A stretch of DNA of 64,000 nt from Clostridium acetobutylicum ATCC 824 (GCF_000008765.1 NC_003030.1:964001-1028000); one strand, 5' to 3'; counted from the first letter of the stretch, positions 17,301 to 26,962 are shown. Notes: a model not told the origin generated them from the sequence alone. Translations and numbers: made by a program.

Positions 17301-18980
17301 TTTGTTATATAAATTTTTTAATTGTATTTGATGCCTGAAAAGTTGCCTAAAAATTTCATCTTTATTTTTAGGCAGTATATTTACATAGGCAAAATCATAG
17401 TAGCTAAAATCTCCAACATTAAAATTTTGAAGTATCTTACCGGATATATCTATGATGGTATCGTCTTCAAAAAATATTTTAAGATTTATAATTTTATCTT
17501 TTTCATAATGTTTTATAGAATTAATAGGAACATAAAACATAAGAGTATTTCCTCCAATTTTACATATCTCAACATCGTGAGTATTATACGTATCAAATTG
17601 AAGTTCTGCCTTTAGATCCCAAAATATATTAAAGGAATCTTGGTAAACTACATATTTAAAATCTGATAAAAGTATTTCATTTTCGCTAATATATTCTATT
17701 TTTACTTTGTACTCAATAATCTCATTTGTACTTTCGCTTATATAAATATTACTCGCCAGTATGTCAGATTTATCAATATTTTTTATAAAATTAAATTTAT
17801 CTGTTTTAAATAAATAGCCTATTTTATATTTTATAAGGGAACCCTCTATTGAATAAATTTCTTTATTTGTAGTTATAGTAAGTGTACTCCAGTTTATAGC
17901 GTTTAAATGTGTGTTTTGTGATGGTTTAAGACGACCAGTTAATATATCTAGCATACTGTCAGTAACCTTTGGATCATAAATAATACCCTTATATTTTCTC
18001 AATTCAGAAATTACATAATTTATGTCTTTAGATTTTTTATAACTTCTAGGAGATAGCATAGCGTCTACAGAATCTGCAACTTTTATAATTCTGCTTATTA
18101 GTGGAATATCTTCTCCTTTTAGATTATCAGGATAGCCTGTACCATCATAGCTTTCGTGATGGTGTCTAACTATTTTGGCTATATCATCTAATTCAGTTAT
18201 ATTTTTAATAAGATTAGAACTGTATATACTGTGGCTTTTTATAACATTAAATTCTTTTTCTGTTAAAGGACCTTTTTTATTTAGTATTGCTTCGGAAATA
18301 TAAATTTTGCCTATATCGTGTAGAATTCCTGAAAGGTATGTCATCCTTATAAGTTCATCTGATAAGTCCATACGTGTTGCTATTTCTTTTGAAAAATTGG
18401 CAACATGATATGGGTGAAGCAGCATAAAAAAATCCTTTTCACGTGTTATTTCAGAAAATGTGTTTATAATACTAAAAACAAAACGTCTCTTTTCGCTTAT
18501 TAGATATATTATTTTGTACAATCTGTTAATACTATCAATAACATTTTTTACTCTCAATTTTTCTAGAGCCATAAGATCAAGCTTTTCATCAGTTTTTGTT
18601 ATACTGCATAAATAGACTGCGCCATTTAGGGTTTCATCATCTCCTAGTAGAGGTATATATATTTCGGAATTTGCTTCAGGGATAAGTGTGGCGTATGAAG
18701 AGTCTTTGCTATATAATAGTACTTGTTTCTTGTCCAAAAATAAATTTATAGCGTAATCTTTAAGAGAAGAAATTTCTCTAATAATATATTTTTTCGATTT
18801 TTTATACTTATTTTTAAATTGTATGAACATTCTTTCTGAATAAAGCATTTTTTTATGATCTGAAAAAGTTATTATTCCTATAATTTGAAAGTTCATTAAG
18901 GTACATAATTTTTTTAGACATTTATCAATATCACTGCAAGCATCTAGGTTACTTGATTTATAGTCATAAAAGGTAACCAA
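17298..18980 (-). CDS. HD-GYP domain cyclic-di-GMP phosphodiesterase
   Basis: About 560 aa. The N-terminal 150 residues resemble a GAF-like sensor. The HD-GYP core follows, with metal-binding HDIGK near residue 221-225, then KSHSIYSSNLI and the signature HHESYDGTGYP near 275, which predict hydrolysis of c-di-GMP. About 200 C-terminal residues are unassigned and end with DFAYVNILPKNKDEIFRQLFRHQIQLKN, which is like the end of a PilZ domain. AAGGAG is 8 nt before the TTG at 18980; a GTG at 18989 overlaps that RBS and is less likely. Monocistronic, no membrane segment. Confidence 0.88.
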   Translation of the reverse strand: MVTFYDYKSSNLDACSDIDKCLKKLCTLMNFQIIGIITFSDHKKMLYSERMFIQFKNKYKKSKKYIIREISSLKDYAINLFLDKKQVLLYSKDSSYATLIPEANSEIYIPLLGDDETLNGAVYLCSITKTDEKLDLMALEKLRVKNVIDSINRLYKIIYLISEKRRFVFSIINTFSEITREKDFFMLLHPYHVANFSKEIATRMDLSDELIRMTYLSGILHDIGKIYISEAILNKKGPLTEKEFNVIKSHSIYSSNLIKNITELDDIAKIVRHHHESYDGTGYPDNLKGEDIPLISRIIKVADSVDAMLSPRSYKKSKDINYVISELRKYKGIIYDPKVTDSMLDILTGRLKPSQNTHLNAINWSTLTITTNKEIYSIEGSLIKYKIGYLFKTDKFNFIKNIDKSDILASNIYISESTNEIIEYKVKIEYISENEILLSDFKYVVYQDSFNIFWDLKAELQFDTYNTHDVEICKIGGNTLMFYVPINSIKHYEKDKIINLKIFFEDDTIIDISGKILQNFNVGDFSYYDFAYVNILPKNKDEIFRQLFRHQIQLKNLYNK

Positions 18981-19125
18981 ATTTATCACTCCTTACTGTA
19001 TGAAGGTGGTAATTGTTATTTTAGTATGATAATAATTAACATAAATACAAAAATATGTTAATTATATGTTACCATAAAATTAAGATTATATATAGTACGT
19101 AAAAAAATATTTTCTGAGGTGTATT

Positions 19126-21060
19126 ATGAATAGAACAATAGGATTGTTGGCGCATGTTGATGCGGGTAAGACTACCTTAGCAGAACAAATTTTATATCAT
19201 ACCAATAGTATACGAAAAAGAGGAAGAGTTGATCACAAGGACTCTTTTCTTGATAATAGCTTGGTTGAAAAGGAAAGAGGAATAACAGTTTTTTCTGAGC
19301 AGGCTATTTTTGAATTTAAAGGTTCAACTTATTTTTTAGTTGATACCCCAGGACACATAGATTTTTCTCCTGAAATGGAGAGAGCCATTGAGATTATGGA
19401 TTATGCTGTATTAATAATAAGTGGAGTAGACGGTGTTCAAAGTCAAACTGAAAACATATGGAGACTTCTTAGGAAATATAATGTTCCCACCATATTTTTT
19501 ATAAATAAAATGGATAGATTAAATGCAAGTAAAGAGAAAGTAATCAAAGAAATAGTAGAAAATCTAACGTCAAAAGTTTTCCTTATTGAAGGAAATGAAA
19601 TGAACGAAAACACAATTGAATTTATTGCAGAAAATAACGATGATTTATGCGAGATTTATTTAAGTTCTGGCTATGAAGAGAATTTATGGTTTAATTCAAT
19701 GAAGGAAATGATAAAGAAAAATATAATATTTCCATGTTTTACAGGTTCAGCACTAGAAGATATAGGAATAGAATATTTTTTACAAAAAATGAATTTGATA
19801 ACCTATACTGAATATAATGAGACAGAAGAATTTTTGGGTTTAGTATATAAGATAAGATATGATGATAACAAAAATAAGATAGTGTATATAAAGGCGCTTA
19901 AAGGTAGTGTGAAGGTAAAGGATGAGGTTAGAGTTGAAAATTCCAGTGAGAAAATTGAAGACATTAGATTTTATAATGGGAATAAGTACAAGACAGAACA
20001 TAAGGCGGCTGCAGGTGAGCTATTTGCAGTAGTAGGAATTAAAAATGTTAGGTCAGGTGACTTTGTTGGCTCTTTTTCAGATAAGATCAAATATAATATG
20101 ATTCCAACTTTAAAATCAAAGGTTGTATTTGATGAAGGTATTAATGCGAATCAAGTTTTAGAATATTTTAAAATTATAGAAGAGGAGGAACCCTCTTTAA
20201 ATATATTATGGAATGAAAAGCTTAGAAGCCTTGAAATACATGTTATGGGAAAAATAGAGTTAGAAATCTTGAAAGCTATTATGAAGGATAGATTTAATTT
20301 AGAAGTGGATTTCGGTCCATGTGAGGTTTTGTACAAAGAGACCATAGCTAAAAAGACTAATGGTTATGGCCATTTTGAACCTTTAAGGCATTATGCCGAG
20401 GTATATCTTAAATTAGAGCCAGCACCTTTAAATAGCGGTATAACTTTTATTAGTGAATGCAAAACTGAAAGTCTTACACTTGGTGAGCAAAATCTCATAA
20501 AAACACATATATTTGAGAGGGAACATCATGGCATTCTAACAGGGTCTGTTGTTACAGATATAAAAGTAGTATTAATAGATGGAAGACATCATGTTAAACA
20601 TACTAGCGGCGGAGATTTTAGGGAGGCAACCTTAAGGGCTTTAAGACAAGGCCTTGAAAGTACTGAAAATGTGCTTTTAGAACCATTTTATAGTTTTAAA
20701 ATTGAAGTGAATAGTGATTCAATGGGAAGAGTTATGGCAGACATTAATAAGATGAGCGGTGAATTTAATCCTCCATATATTAGAGAGAATAAATGTGTTA
20801 TAGAGGGGAGAGGACCTGTTGTGGAGTTTATGGATTATCCAGCTTCTTTGTCTTCTTTTACGAAGGGAAGAGGGAGAATTAGTCTTAATTTTGATGGATA
20901 TGATGTATGTCATAACAGAGAAGAGGTCATTCATAATATAAATTATAATAAAAATAAAGACATAGAGTATACTTCAACATCTATATTCTGCTCAAAGGGT
21001 CAAGCTTATAAGGTTGAGGGAAGTAGAGTTGTTGAATTTATGCATTGTTTACATAAGTAA
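19126..21060 (+). CDS. Tet(M)/EF-G-like translational GTPase
   Basis: 644 aa. G1 motif AHVDAGKTT (9-17), switch region KERGITV, G3 DTPGH (73-77) and G4 NKMD (127-130), followed by EF-G domains II-V, the layout and length of ribosome-protection proteins Tet(M)/Tet(O)/TetB(P). At the domain IV loop, where Tet(M) has SPVSTPADF and uses Pro509, this protein reads VKHTSGGDF (about 490-498). The family is clear, but tetracycline resistance is therefore not assured. It might be a house-keeping ribosome rescue factor. GAGGTG precedes the ATG. Confidence 0.88.
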   Translation: MNRTIGLLAHVDAGKTTLAEQILYHTNSIRKRGRVDHKDSFLDNSLVEKERGITVFSEQAIFEFKGSTYFLVDTPGHIDFSPEMERAIEIMDYAVLIISGVDGVQSQTENIWRLLRKYNVPTIFFINKMDRLNASKEKVIKEIVENLTSKVFLIEGNEMNENTIEFIAENNDDLCEIYLSSGYEENLWFNSMKEMIKKNIIFPCFTGSALEDIGIEYFLQKMNLITYTEYNETEEFLGLVYKIRYDDNKNKIVYIKALKGSVKVKDEVRVENSSEKIEDIRFYNGNKYKTEHKAAAGELFAVVGIKNVRSGDFVGSFSDKIKYNMIPTLKSKVVFDEGINANQVLEYFKIIEEEEPSLNILWNEKLRSLEIHVMGKIELEILKAIMKDRFNLEVDFGPCEVLYKETIAKKTNGYGHFEPLRHYAEVYLKLEPAPLNSGITFISECKTESLTLGEQNLIKTHIFEREHHGILTGSVVTDIKVVLIDGRHHVKHTSGGDFREATLRALRQGLESTENVLLEPFYSFKIEVNSDSMGRVMADINKMSGEFNPPYIRENKCVIEGRGPVVEFMDYPASLSSFTKGRGRISLNFDGYDVCHNREEVIHNINYNKNKDIEYTSTSIFCSKGQAYKVEGSRVVEFMHCLHK

Positions 21061-21094
21061 AGTTAAATAATAATTATAGAGAGGAATTAGTATA

Positions 21095-21733
21095 ATGAGA
21101 GCATTTATATTTGATATGGATGGAGTAATAATTAATAGTCAACCTATTCATTATGAAGTAGATACTATGATATTTAAAAAATTAGGGATTGTTTTAAAGA
21201 AAGAAGAAATGGAAGGGTTTGCAGGAATGACAAATCCAGAAATACTAAGAGTTTTAAAGGAAAAATTTAAGTTTGAGGAAAATATTGATGATGTATTAAA
21301 GGAACAGATAAGAATTAAAACAAATTTATTAAAACAACGCAAAATTAAACCAATAGAAGGTATAATAGAATTAGTGGACAAACTTAAGGATAAAAACATA
21401 TTGATAGCTGTAGCTTCTTCTTCACCTAGAAAATTTATTGAGGCAGTACTTGAGACTTTCGGTATAATAGAAAGATTTGATAAAATCATTTGTGGTGAAG
21501 AGGTTCCAAAGGGAAAACCTGAACCAGATATTTATATAGAGGCAGCTAGACAGCTAGGAGTAAATATAGAAGAATGTGTAGTTTTAGAAGATTCAACTCA
21601 TGGAATAGCAGCGGCAAAGGCTGCGGGGATGAAATGTATAGGCTTTCGAAACCCTGACTCAGGAAGTCAAGTACATTCAAAAGCAGATATTGTAGTAAAT
21701 TCTATAAGAGAAATAGATATTGAAGCTATTTAA
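21095..21733 (+). CDS. HAD family phosphatase/phosphomutase (beta-PGM-like)
   Basis: 212 aa HAD hydrolase with an alpha-helical cap. Motif I is FDMDGVI (Asp7/Asp9), motif II AVASSSPRKFI, and motif III/IV KGKPEPDIY and VVLEDSTHGIAAAKAAGMKCI. This arrangement is typical of beta-phosphoglucomutase and small sugar-phosphate phosphatases. The nearby LacI regulator and alpha-glucan phosphorylase suggest sugar phosphate metabolism, but it stands in its own unit with a terminator behind it. Starts 34 nt after the GTPase gene with GAGAGG upstream. Confidence 0.88.
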   Translation: MRAFIFDMDGVIINSQPIHYEVDTMIFKKLGIVLKKEEMEGFAGMTNPEILRVLKEKFKFEENIDDVLKEQIRIKTNLLKQRKIKPIEGIIELVDKLKDKNILIAVASSSPRKFIEAVLETFGIIERFDKIICGEEVPKGKPEPDIYIEAARQLGVNIEECVVLEDSTHGIAAAKAAGMKCIGFRNPDSGSQVHSKADIVVNSIREIDIEAI

Positions 21734-21750
21734 ATAATAAATTCCCATAT

Positions 21751-21785
21751 AAAAGGTGTTTTAATTTAATATTAAAGCACCTTTT
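21751..21785 (+). terminator. Terminator after HAD gene
   Basis: 15-bp stem AAAAGGTGTTTTAAT (21751-21765) with ATTAAAGCACCTTTT (21771-21785), one G-U, 5-nt loop, T-rich tail. Confidence 0.85.
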
Positions 21786-21821
21786 ATTTAATATATTATA
21801 TTTTGGATAACAAAAACATAA

Positions 21822-21848
21822 TTGACAAAAAAACCTTGATAATATAGA
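21822..21848 (+). promoter_or_regulatory. Probable promoter of the LacI-family gene
   Basis: Perfect TTGACA at 21822-21827 with TATAGA at 21843-21848 (15-bp spacer) or TAGACT 2 nt further (17-bp spacer). Lies about 70 nt before the ATG. Confidence 0.5.
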
Positions 21849-21918
21849 CTGTTTAGTATATAAAAGCGGTTGTCTAACTTAGTAGATAAAAAATAATGTA
21901 CAAAAAGGATGTGATATA

Positions 21919-22926
21919 ATGGCGGCTACTATAAGGGATGTTGCAAAACTTGCAAATGTTTCGCCTTCAACGGTATCTAGGGTTCTAAATGACAGTAATA
22001 AAATAAGTTGTGAAACCAAGGAGAGAGTGATAAAGGCTATAAAAAAATTGGACTATCATGCCAATGCCATAGCAAGAAGTTTGGCAAATAACTCAACAAA
22101 AATTCTTGGGCTTATAGTACCAAATGAGGCTAAGAACCTATTTAGAAATCCGTTCTTTATAAAAGCAATGAGAGGGATAAGTTTATGTGCACATGAAAAC
22201 GAGTACTATATAATGTATGATTTCGGAAGCAGTGAAAAGGAAGAGGTCTCTCTTATAAAAAAATATGTTCAGAGTAAGCTTGTTGATGGTATTATACTTT
22301 TGACAGTAAGAAAAAATGATAAGTGTATAGACTTTTTAAAGCGGCTTAAGTATCCATTTGTTGTTATTGGAAGACCTGAAGAATCAAAAGGAGTTATGTG
22401 GGTTGATAATGACAATTTTAAGGCTATGTATGATCTTGTTGATGGTTTAATTAAAAGAGGTGCTGAATCTATAGCTTTTATTGGTGCCGCTAAGGAAATG
22501 AACATGTCAAGGGATAGACTTGATGGATATAAAAGAGCATTGCTTGCCCATGGAAGAGAAGTAGATGAGGAAATTATAGTTGAGCAAAAGAGCTTTACAG
22601 AAGAAGAAGGTTATACGGCTATGAAGAAGATATTAGAGGTCAAAACTCCATCTTTGGTAGTAACTACAGATGATTTATTAGCTTTTGGTGTTCTAAAACT
22701 TCTAAGGGAGATAGGTGAAGAAAGTATATCAGTTGTAGGATTTAACAATATTCCGTTAGGTGAATATCAAAACCCTCCACTTGCATCTGTTGATATTAAT
22801 GCAGAGAAGCTTGGTTACCATGCTGCTAAGCTGCTTATCGATAGTGTAAATAAAGAAATTGAAAAAAATCATTTTATAATAGATACTTTTCTTAAAGAAA
22901 GAGAATCCATAAAATTATCAAAATAA
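21919..22926 (+). CDS. LacI family transcriptional regulator
   Basis: 335 aa. The N-terminal helix-turn-helix TIRDVAKLANVSPSTVSRVLN is followed by the hinge helix (ARSLANN) and a periplasmic-binding-type sensor domain (ILGLIVPNE, then VTTDDLLAFGVLK, SVVGFNNIPLG). It resembles MalR-like regulators of maltose/maltodextrin use. It is convergent with the alpha-glucan phosphorylase gene across a shared terminator, so an alpha-glucoside role is possible but not shown. Starts 5 nt after AAGGATGTG. Confidence 0.92.
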   Translation: MAATIRDVAKLANVSPSTVSRVLNDSNKISCETKERVIKAIKKLDYHANAIARSLANNSTKILGLIVPNEAKNLFRNPFFIKAMRGISLCAHENEYYIMYDFGSSEKEEVSLIKKYVQSKLVDGIILLTVRKNDKCIDFLKRLKYPFVVIGRPEESKGVMWVDNDNFKAMYDLVDGLIKRGAESIAFIGAAKEMNMSRDRLDGYKRALLAHGREVDEEIIVEQKSFTEEEGYTAMKKILEVKTPSLVVTTDDLLAFGVLKLLREIGEESISVVGFNNIPLGEYQNPPLASVDINAEKLGYHAAKLLIDSVNKEIEKNHFIIDTFLKERESIKLSK

Positions 22927-22952
22927 TTTTATGGGAAAGAAATTCTGAGTAT

Positions 22953-22988
22953 AAATTAGAGGAAACTTATAAATGTTTTCTCTAATTT
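22953..22988. terminator. Bidirectional terminator between lacI-type and glgP genes
   Basis: 14-bp stem AAATTAGAGGAAAC (22953-22966) with GTTTTCTCTAATTT (22975-22988), one G-U, 8-nt loop, overlapping the glgP stop codon. Confidence 0.85.
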
Positions 22989-24609
22989 ATTTTATATATA
23001 TTTTTGAATAATATTCCTCAAGCATTCTTTTTACTGAAAAGTAATCTTTAGTTGATAAAATACTATTTTTCATCATGGAAATCCATTTTTTCCTTTCAAG
23101 ATAGAAGGTAGGAATAACTTTATTCATAAGCACTTCATATAATGCATTTGCATCATGCTTATCTATAAAATAAATATCATCAGATTGCAAACCATCCCCA
23201 AATTGCCAGCCATTTATTCCATCTCTACATGCTTCTGGCCACCAACCATCTAGTGTACTTAAATTTAGTACGCCATTCATAGCTGCCTTCATTCCAGAAG
23301 TGCCGCTAGCCTCTAGTGGTCGTCTAGGATTGTTAAGCCAAACATCTGATCCTTGAGTGAGAAGTTTTCCTATAGTCATGTCGTAATTTTCAAGGAAAAC
23401 AACTGAAGAAGGATATTGTTTTGAAAAATTAACTAGATTCTTTATTATGTCTTTGCCAGTATCATCAAGAGGATGAGCTTTACCTGAAAAAACTATTTGA
23501 ATTTTACCATCCTTAAGCAGAGGAGAGATGATTTTCATGTCTGAAAATATTAGATTGCTTCTTTTATAAGGAGCAGCACGCCTCGAAAATCCTATTAAAA
23601 GAGAATTTTCGTTAAGTTCTATCTCATTTCTTTCTTTAACAAAGGAGATTAGTTTTCTTTTGTTTTTTATATGATTAGTCCATAAGTTGTTTGAATTAGA
23701 GTCTTCAGCAGCTTTAAGCATATCTTCGTCTACCCAAGTTGGAATATGAATTGCATTTGTTATGCTTATTATTTTTGATTTATTTTTAATGTTTTTCCAC
23801 ATCTTATTTGCAGTTTCTCCATGTAATTTGGAAACTGCATTTGATATTCTCGAAAGTCTTAGGGCTCCAACAGTCATGTTAAAAGGGCAGCCACCTAAAG
23901 AAATGAGCTGTTCTATTGTAAAACCATTGTTTGCCCCAATACTTATCATTCTTGAAATTGAGTGAGATTCGTTTCCTTCTATGATGGGGGTATGAGTTGT
24001 AAAAACTATTTCTTCTTTTGATTTTTTCACTGCCTCATCAAATGGAATACCTGTATTCATTTTTTCACGTACTAATTCAAAACCTGCGAAGAGTGCGTGA
24101 CCTTCATTAAAGTGATATACGTCTACATTAATATCAAGTGCCCTTAGTGCCCTTACTCCACCTATTCCTAAAACAATTTCTTGAGCAAGCCTTGAATCTT
24201 CAAAACCACCGTAAAGTTGGTTTGTAATCCACCTATTATCGTTTTCTGGTAAATCAGTATCTAGGAGATATAGAGGTGCTAGCTTAAACTTATCTAAAAG
24301 CCATATTTTACAAGTGACATCTTTTTCATATATTTTTACTTTTACCTTTAGTTTGGTATCCTTTAAAAAATCATATTTATAGTTGTGATAAGTATCATAC
24401 ACATTACTATTTTCATCAATAAGCTGATCAGTATAGCCTTGCTTCCACTTTATTCCAATACCGATTATAGGATAATTATAGTCTTTAGAACCTTTTAGAT
24501 AATCTCCTGCAAGAATACCGAGACCTCCGGCATAGGTTTTTATGGAAGCATCAATGGCATATTCCATAGAAAAGTAAGCAATTCTTGGTAAGGGGGATTT
24601 GCTCCACAT
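22987..24609 (-). CDS. glgP: Alpha-glucan (glycogen/maltodextrin) phosphorylase, short form
   Basis: 540 aa GT35 phosphorylase, which releases glucose-1-phosphate from alpha-1,4-glucans. It opens with IAYFSMEYAIDASIKTYAGGLGILAGD. The PLP-binding lysine lies in EASGTSGMKAAMNG, and the active-site segments FNEGHALFAGFE and GFSRRAAPYKR are present. It is shorter than the roughly 800-residue classical enzymes and belongs to the compact class lacking the N-terminal regulatory part. Monocistronic and leftward. Confidence 0.92.
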   Translation of the reverse strand: MWSKSPLPRIAYFSMEYAIDASIKTYAGGLGILAGDYLKGSKDYNYPIIGIGIKWKQGYTDQLIDENSNVYDTYHNYKYDFLKDTKLKVKVKIYEKDVTCKIWLLDKFKLAPLYLLDTDLPENDNRWITNQLYGGFEDSRLAQEIVLGIGGVRALRALDINVDVYHFNEGHALFAGFELVREKMNTGIPFDEAVKKSKEEIVFTTHTPIIEGNESHSISRMISIGANNGFTIEQLISLGGCPFNMTVGALRLSRISNAVSKLHGETANKMWKNIKNKSKIISITNAIHIPTWVDEDMLKAAEDSNSNNLWTNHIKNKRKLISFVKERNEIELNENSLLIGFSRRAAPYKRSNLIFSDMKIISPLLKDGKIQIVFSGKAHPLDDTGKDIIKNLVNFSKQYPSSVVFLENYDMTIGKLLTQGSDVWLNNPRRPLEASGTSGMKAAMNGVLNLSTLDGWWPEACRDGINGWQFGDGLQSDDIYFIDKHDANALYEVLMNKVIPTFYLERKKWISMMKNSILSTKDYFSVKRMLEEYYSKIYIK

Positions 24610-24752
24610 CTTAACACATCCTTTTTAACATATACTTTAATAGTATAGTTGAGATGTTTATAATATTATTACATGTAAAAATCAATTTGTTTCCCTATAC
24701 TTAAATAATATATTATAATAGCAGTATATTAAACATAGGGGAGTGAGTTTTA

Positions 24753-25343
24753 GTGAAGAACATAAGGTTAGTAAAAAAGGAAGACAGTGAAGAAATTTTA
24801 AATATATATAAACCATTTATACAAAATACAGCTATAACCTTTGATTACGATATTCCGAGTATTCAGAAGTTTACTGAGAAAGTTTCTAATATATCTAATA
24901 AGTATGCATATTTAGTATGTGAGATTGATGAGAAAGTAGCTGGATATGCATATGCATCAAGTTTTAATGAAAGAGCTGCATATGATTGGGCAGTGGATTT
25001 ATCAATATATGTGGATGATAAGTATCAAGGGAAGGGGATAGGTAAAGCTCTTTACTATACCTTAATAGAAACGTTAAAAATTCAAGGTTATTGTAATATG
25101 TATGCTCTTGTGACCTCCTCAAATACAAGAAGTAAAAATTTTCATGAATATTTTGATTTTAAGCTTTCAGGAACATACCATAGTTCCGGATACAAATTTG
25201 AAAAGTGGCATGATGTGGATGTGTTTGAAAAAATTATAGAAGATAATGCAAAAAACCCACATGAGATTATAGCAATAAATAAAATAAGAGAGACAAAAGA
25301 GTTTGCAAACATAATAGATAATGGAGTCTTAATGATTAAGTAA
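24753..25343 (+). CDS. GNAT family N-acetyltransferase (phosphinothricin/methionine-sulfoximine type)
   Basis: 196 aa. It has the order of a phosphinothricin-type acetyltransferase: IRLVKKEDSEEILNIY at the start, YAYASSFNERAAYDWAVDLSIYV, the acetyl-CoA loop YQGKGIGKALYYTL, then NFHEYFDFKLSGTYHSSGYKFEKWHDV. The last 30 residues go beyond the usual domain. GTG start, with GGGGAGTGAG upstream. Monocistronic. Substrate unknown; such enzymes often acetylate amino acid analogues. Confidence 0.9.
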   Translation: MKNIRLVKKEDSEEILNIYKPFIQNTAITFDYDIPSIQKFTEKVSNISNKYAYLVCEIDEKVAGYAYASSFNERAAYDWAVDLSIYVDDKYQGKGIGKALYYTLIETLKIQGYCNMYALVTSSNTRSKNFHEYFDFKLSGTYHSSGYKFEKWHDVDVFEKIIEDNAKNPHEIIAINKIRETKEFANIIDNGVLMIK

Positions 25344-25430
25344 AGTTTTAGTACATAAAAGTTGTAGCTAGCATATATATTTTTCTACATTAATAATATT
25401 TAAAGATAGAATTTTTTAGAGGGTATATGT

Positions 25431-26093
25431 ATGTATTATATTTGTCCGTATTTTTTAGATAAAAATGGACATAGAGTTCAAAAAACTATGGTTGGTAAAG
25501 TAGCTTTGGATGAACAGAAGCTTACGCCTCAGAAGTTCAGTATAACTTATCCATTAATAATAAACTTACAGGATGAAAAAGTGAAAACAAAGGTAAATGA
25601 GGATATAGTAAATCAAGTAAGTGAGCTTTTTAAAAATCAAGTACTTCTTACGGAAAAGATTGATTTAAGTGAAGTATTTGGAGCATATGAGATTGGAGTT
25701 AATAGAAATTATATCTTAAGTATTTTATTTAGCATTTACACTTATATGAATAGGGCAGCTCACGGTCTTACAGTATATTCTTCTATAACAGTAAACACAA
25801 GAACAGGAAAGGTGTATAGTTTTAGTGATTTGTTCAATCCTAAAATGAATTACTTAGGTGAGCTTACTACAATTGTAAAGAAGTATATTAAAGATAATAA
25901 TATTCAGCTTATAGAGGATTATAAAGGTGTTACAAATGATCAGGAGTTTTATTTAACAAATGATAAACTTGTACTTTATTATCAGGTTTATGCCTATACA
26001 CCATATTACTATGGATTATTTAGGATTCCTATACCTTACACAGAAATAAAGAATCTTTTAGGACCAATGAGTCCTATAAATAATCTTATATAA
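25431..26093 (+). CDS. DUF3298-domain protein
   Basis: 220 aa, no signal peptide. The N-terminal part (FSITYPLIINLQDEKVKTKVNEDIVNQV) is the DUF4163/PdaC-like half. The C-terminal part (VNTRTGKVYSFSDLFNPKMNYLGELTTIVKKYI to YTPYYYGLFRIPIPYTEIKNLL) is DUF3298, as in RsiV-like proteins and PdaC. Those relatives are usually extracytoplasmic and sometimes bind lysozyme or peptidoglycan, so the lack of a signal peptide is notable. Monocistronic, with a terminator 6 nt after the stop. Confidence 0.82.
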   Translation: MYYICPYFLDKNGHRVQKTMVGKVALDEQKLTPQKFSITYPLIINLQDEKVKTKVNEDIVNQVSELFKNQVLLTEKIDLSEVFGAYEIGVNRNYILSILFSIYTYMNRAAHGLTVYSSITVNTRTGKVYSFSDLFNPKMNYLGELTTIVKKYIKDNNIQLIEDYKGVTNDQEFYLTNDKLVLYYQVYAYTPYYYGLFRIPIPYTEIKNLLGPMSPINNLI

Positions 26094-26098
26094 TATAT

Positions 26099-26126
26099 AA
26101 AGGGTCATGTAAAGATGACTCTTTTT
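26099..26126 (+). terminator. Terminator after DUF3298 gene
   Basis: 10-bp stem AAAGGGTCAT (26099-26108) with ATGACTCTTT (26115-26124), 6-nt loop, T-run. Confidence 0.85.
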
Positions 26127-26195
26127 ATATTTGGTTAAAATTTTGAAGATAATATTGTATAATTAGAGTAAGGATTTACTGTTAAGGAGATTTTT

Positions 26196-26891
26196 ATGGA
26201 ACAAAATATAAATATAATCGTAGTAGAAGATGATAATGATATAAATAATATGCTTAAAATAATGCTTGAGAGGAAAGGCTATAATGTTGTGCAAGCCTAT
26301 TCAGGAACTGAGGCTCTTCTTCATGTAAAGACTCAGGAGTTTCAGTTGATGCTTCTAGATTTAATGCTTCCAGGAATAAGCGGAGATGAGTTGCTTCAAA
26401 AAGTACGTGGAATAAGTGCAATGCCGGTTATTGTTATTTCAGCGAAACTTTCAAAGGATACAAAGGTTAGAATGCTTAAGATTGGTGCAGATGATTATAT
26501 TACAAAGCCTTTTGATATGGATGATGTTGATGCGAGAATATATTCGAATTTAAGAAGATATATTAAATTTGGAAAAGATGAAAGTTTTAATAGTAAAATA
26601 GTCTTTAAAGATATGATACTGGATAGTGTGGCTATGGAGGTTATTGTAAATGGACAGAGAATGTCGCTTACTAATAGAGAATTTAAGATTCTTGAAGTCT
26701 TACTGTTAAATAAAAGGAAGGTATTCTCGAAAGCTAATTTATTTGAAAGTGTTTGGGAAGATACCTATATGGGAGATGATAATACCCTTAATGTACATAT
26801 AAGCAATTTAAGGAATAAGCTTTTAAAGGCAAATTCTAAGGAAGAATACATAGAAACAGTATGGGGAATGGGGTATAGATTAAAAATTTAA
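26196..26891 (+). CDS. OmpR family response regulator
   Basis: 231 aa. Receiver domain with acidic pair EDD near residue 11-13, phospho-acceptor Asp in LLDLMLPG, conserved Lys in YITKPFD. It is joined to a winged-helix DNA-binding domain (SLTNREFKILEVLL to YIETVWGMGYRLKI). It heads a four-gene module with an ABC ATPase, its permease and the cognate kinase, an order typical of antimicrobial-peptide sensing and resistance loci. AAGGAG is 8 nt upstream of the ATG. Confidence 0.95.
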   Translation: MEQNINIIVVEDDNDINNMLKIMLERKGYNVVQAYSGTEALLHVKTQEFQLMLLDLMLPGISGDELLQKVRGISAMPVIVISAKLSKDTKVRMLKIGADDYITKPFDMDDVDARIYSNLRRYIKFGKDESFNSKIVFKDMILDSVAMEVIVNGQRMSLTNREFKILEVLLLNKRKVFSKANLFESVWEDTYMGDDNTLNVHISNLRNKLLKANSKEEYIETVWGMGYRLKI

Positions 26892-26962
26892 GAATTTCTT
26901 AAGAATTGCTTTAACTTCTCTTATGTTATGTGTTTTATTATTAAAGCATAGGAGGGATTTTT

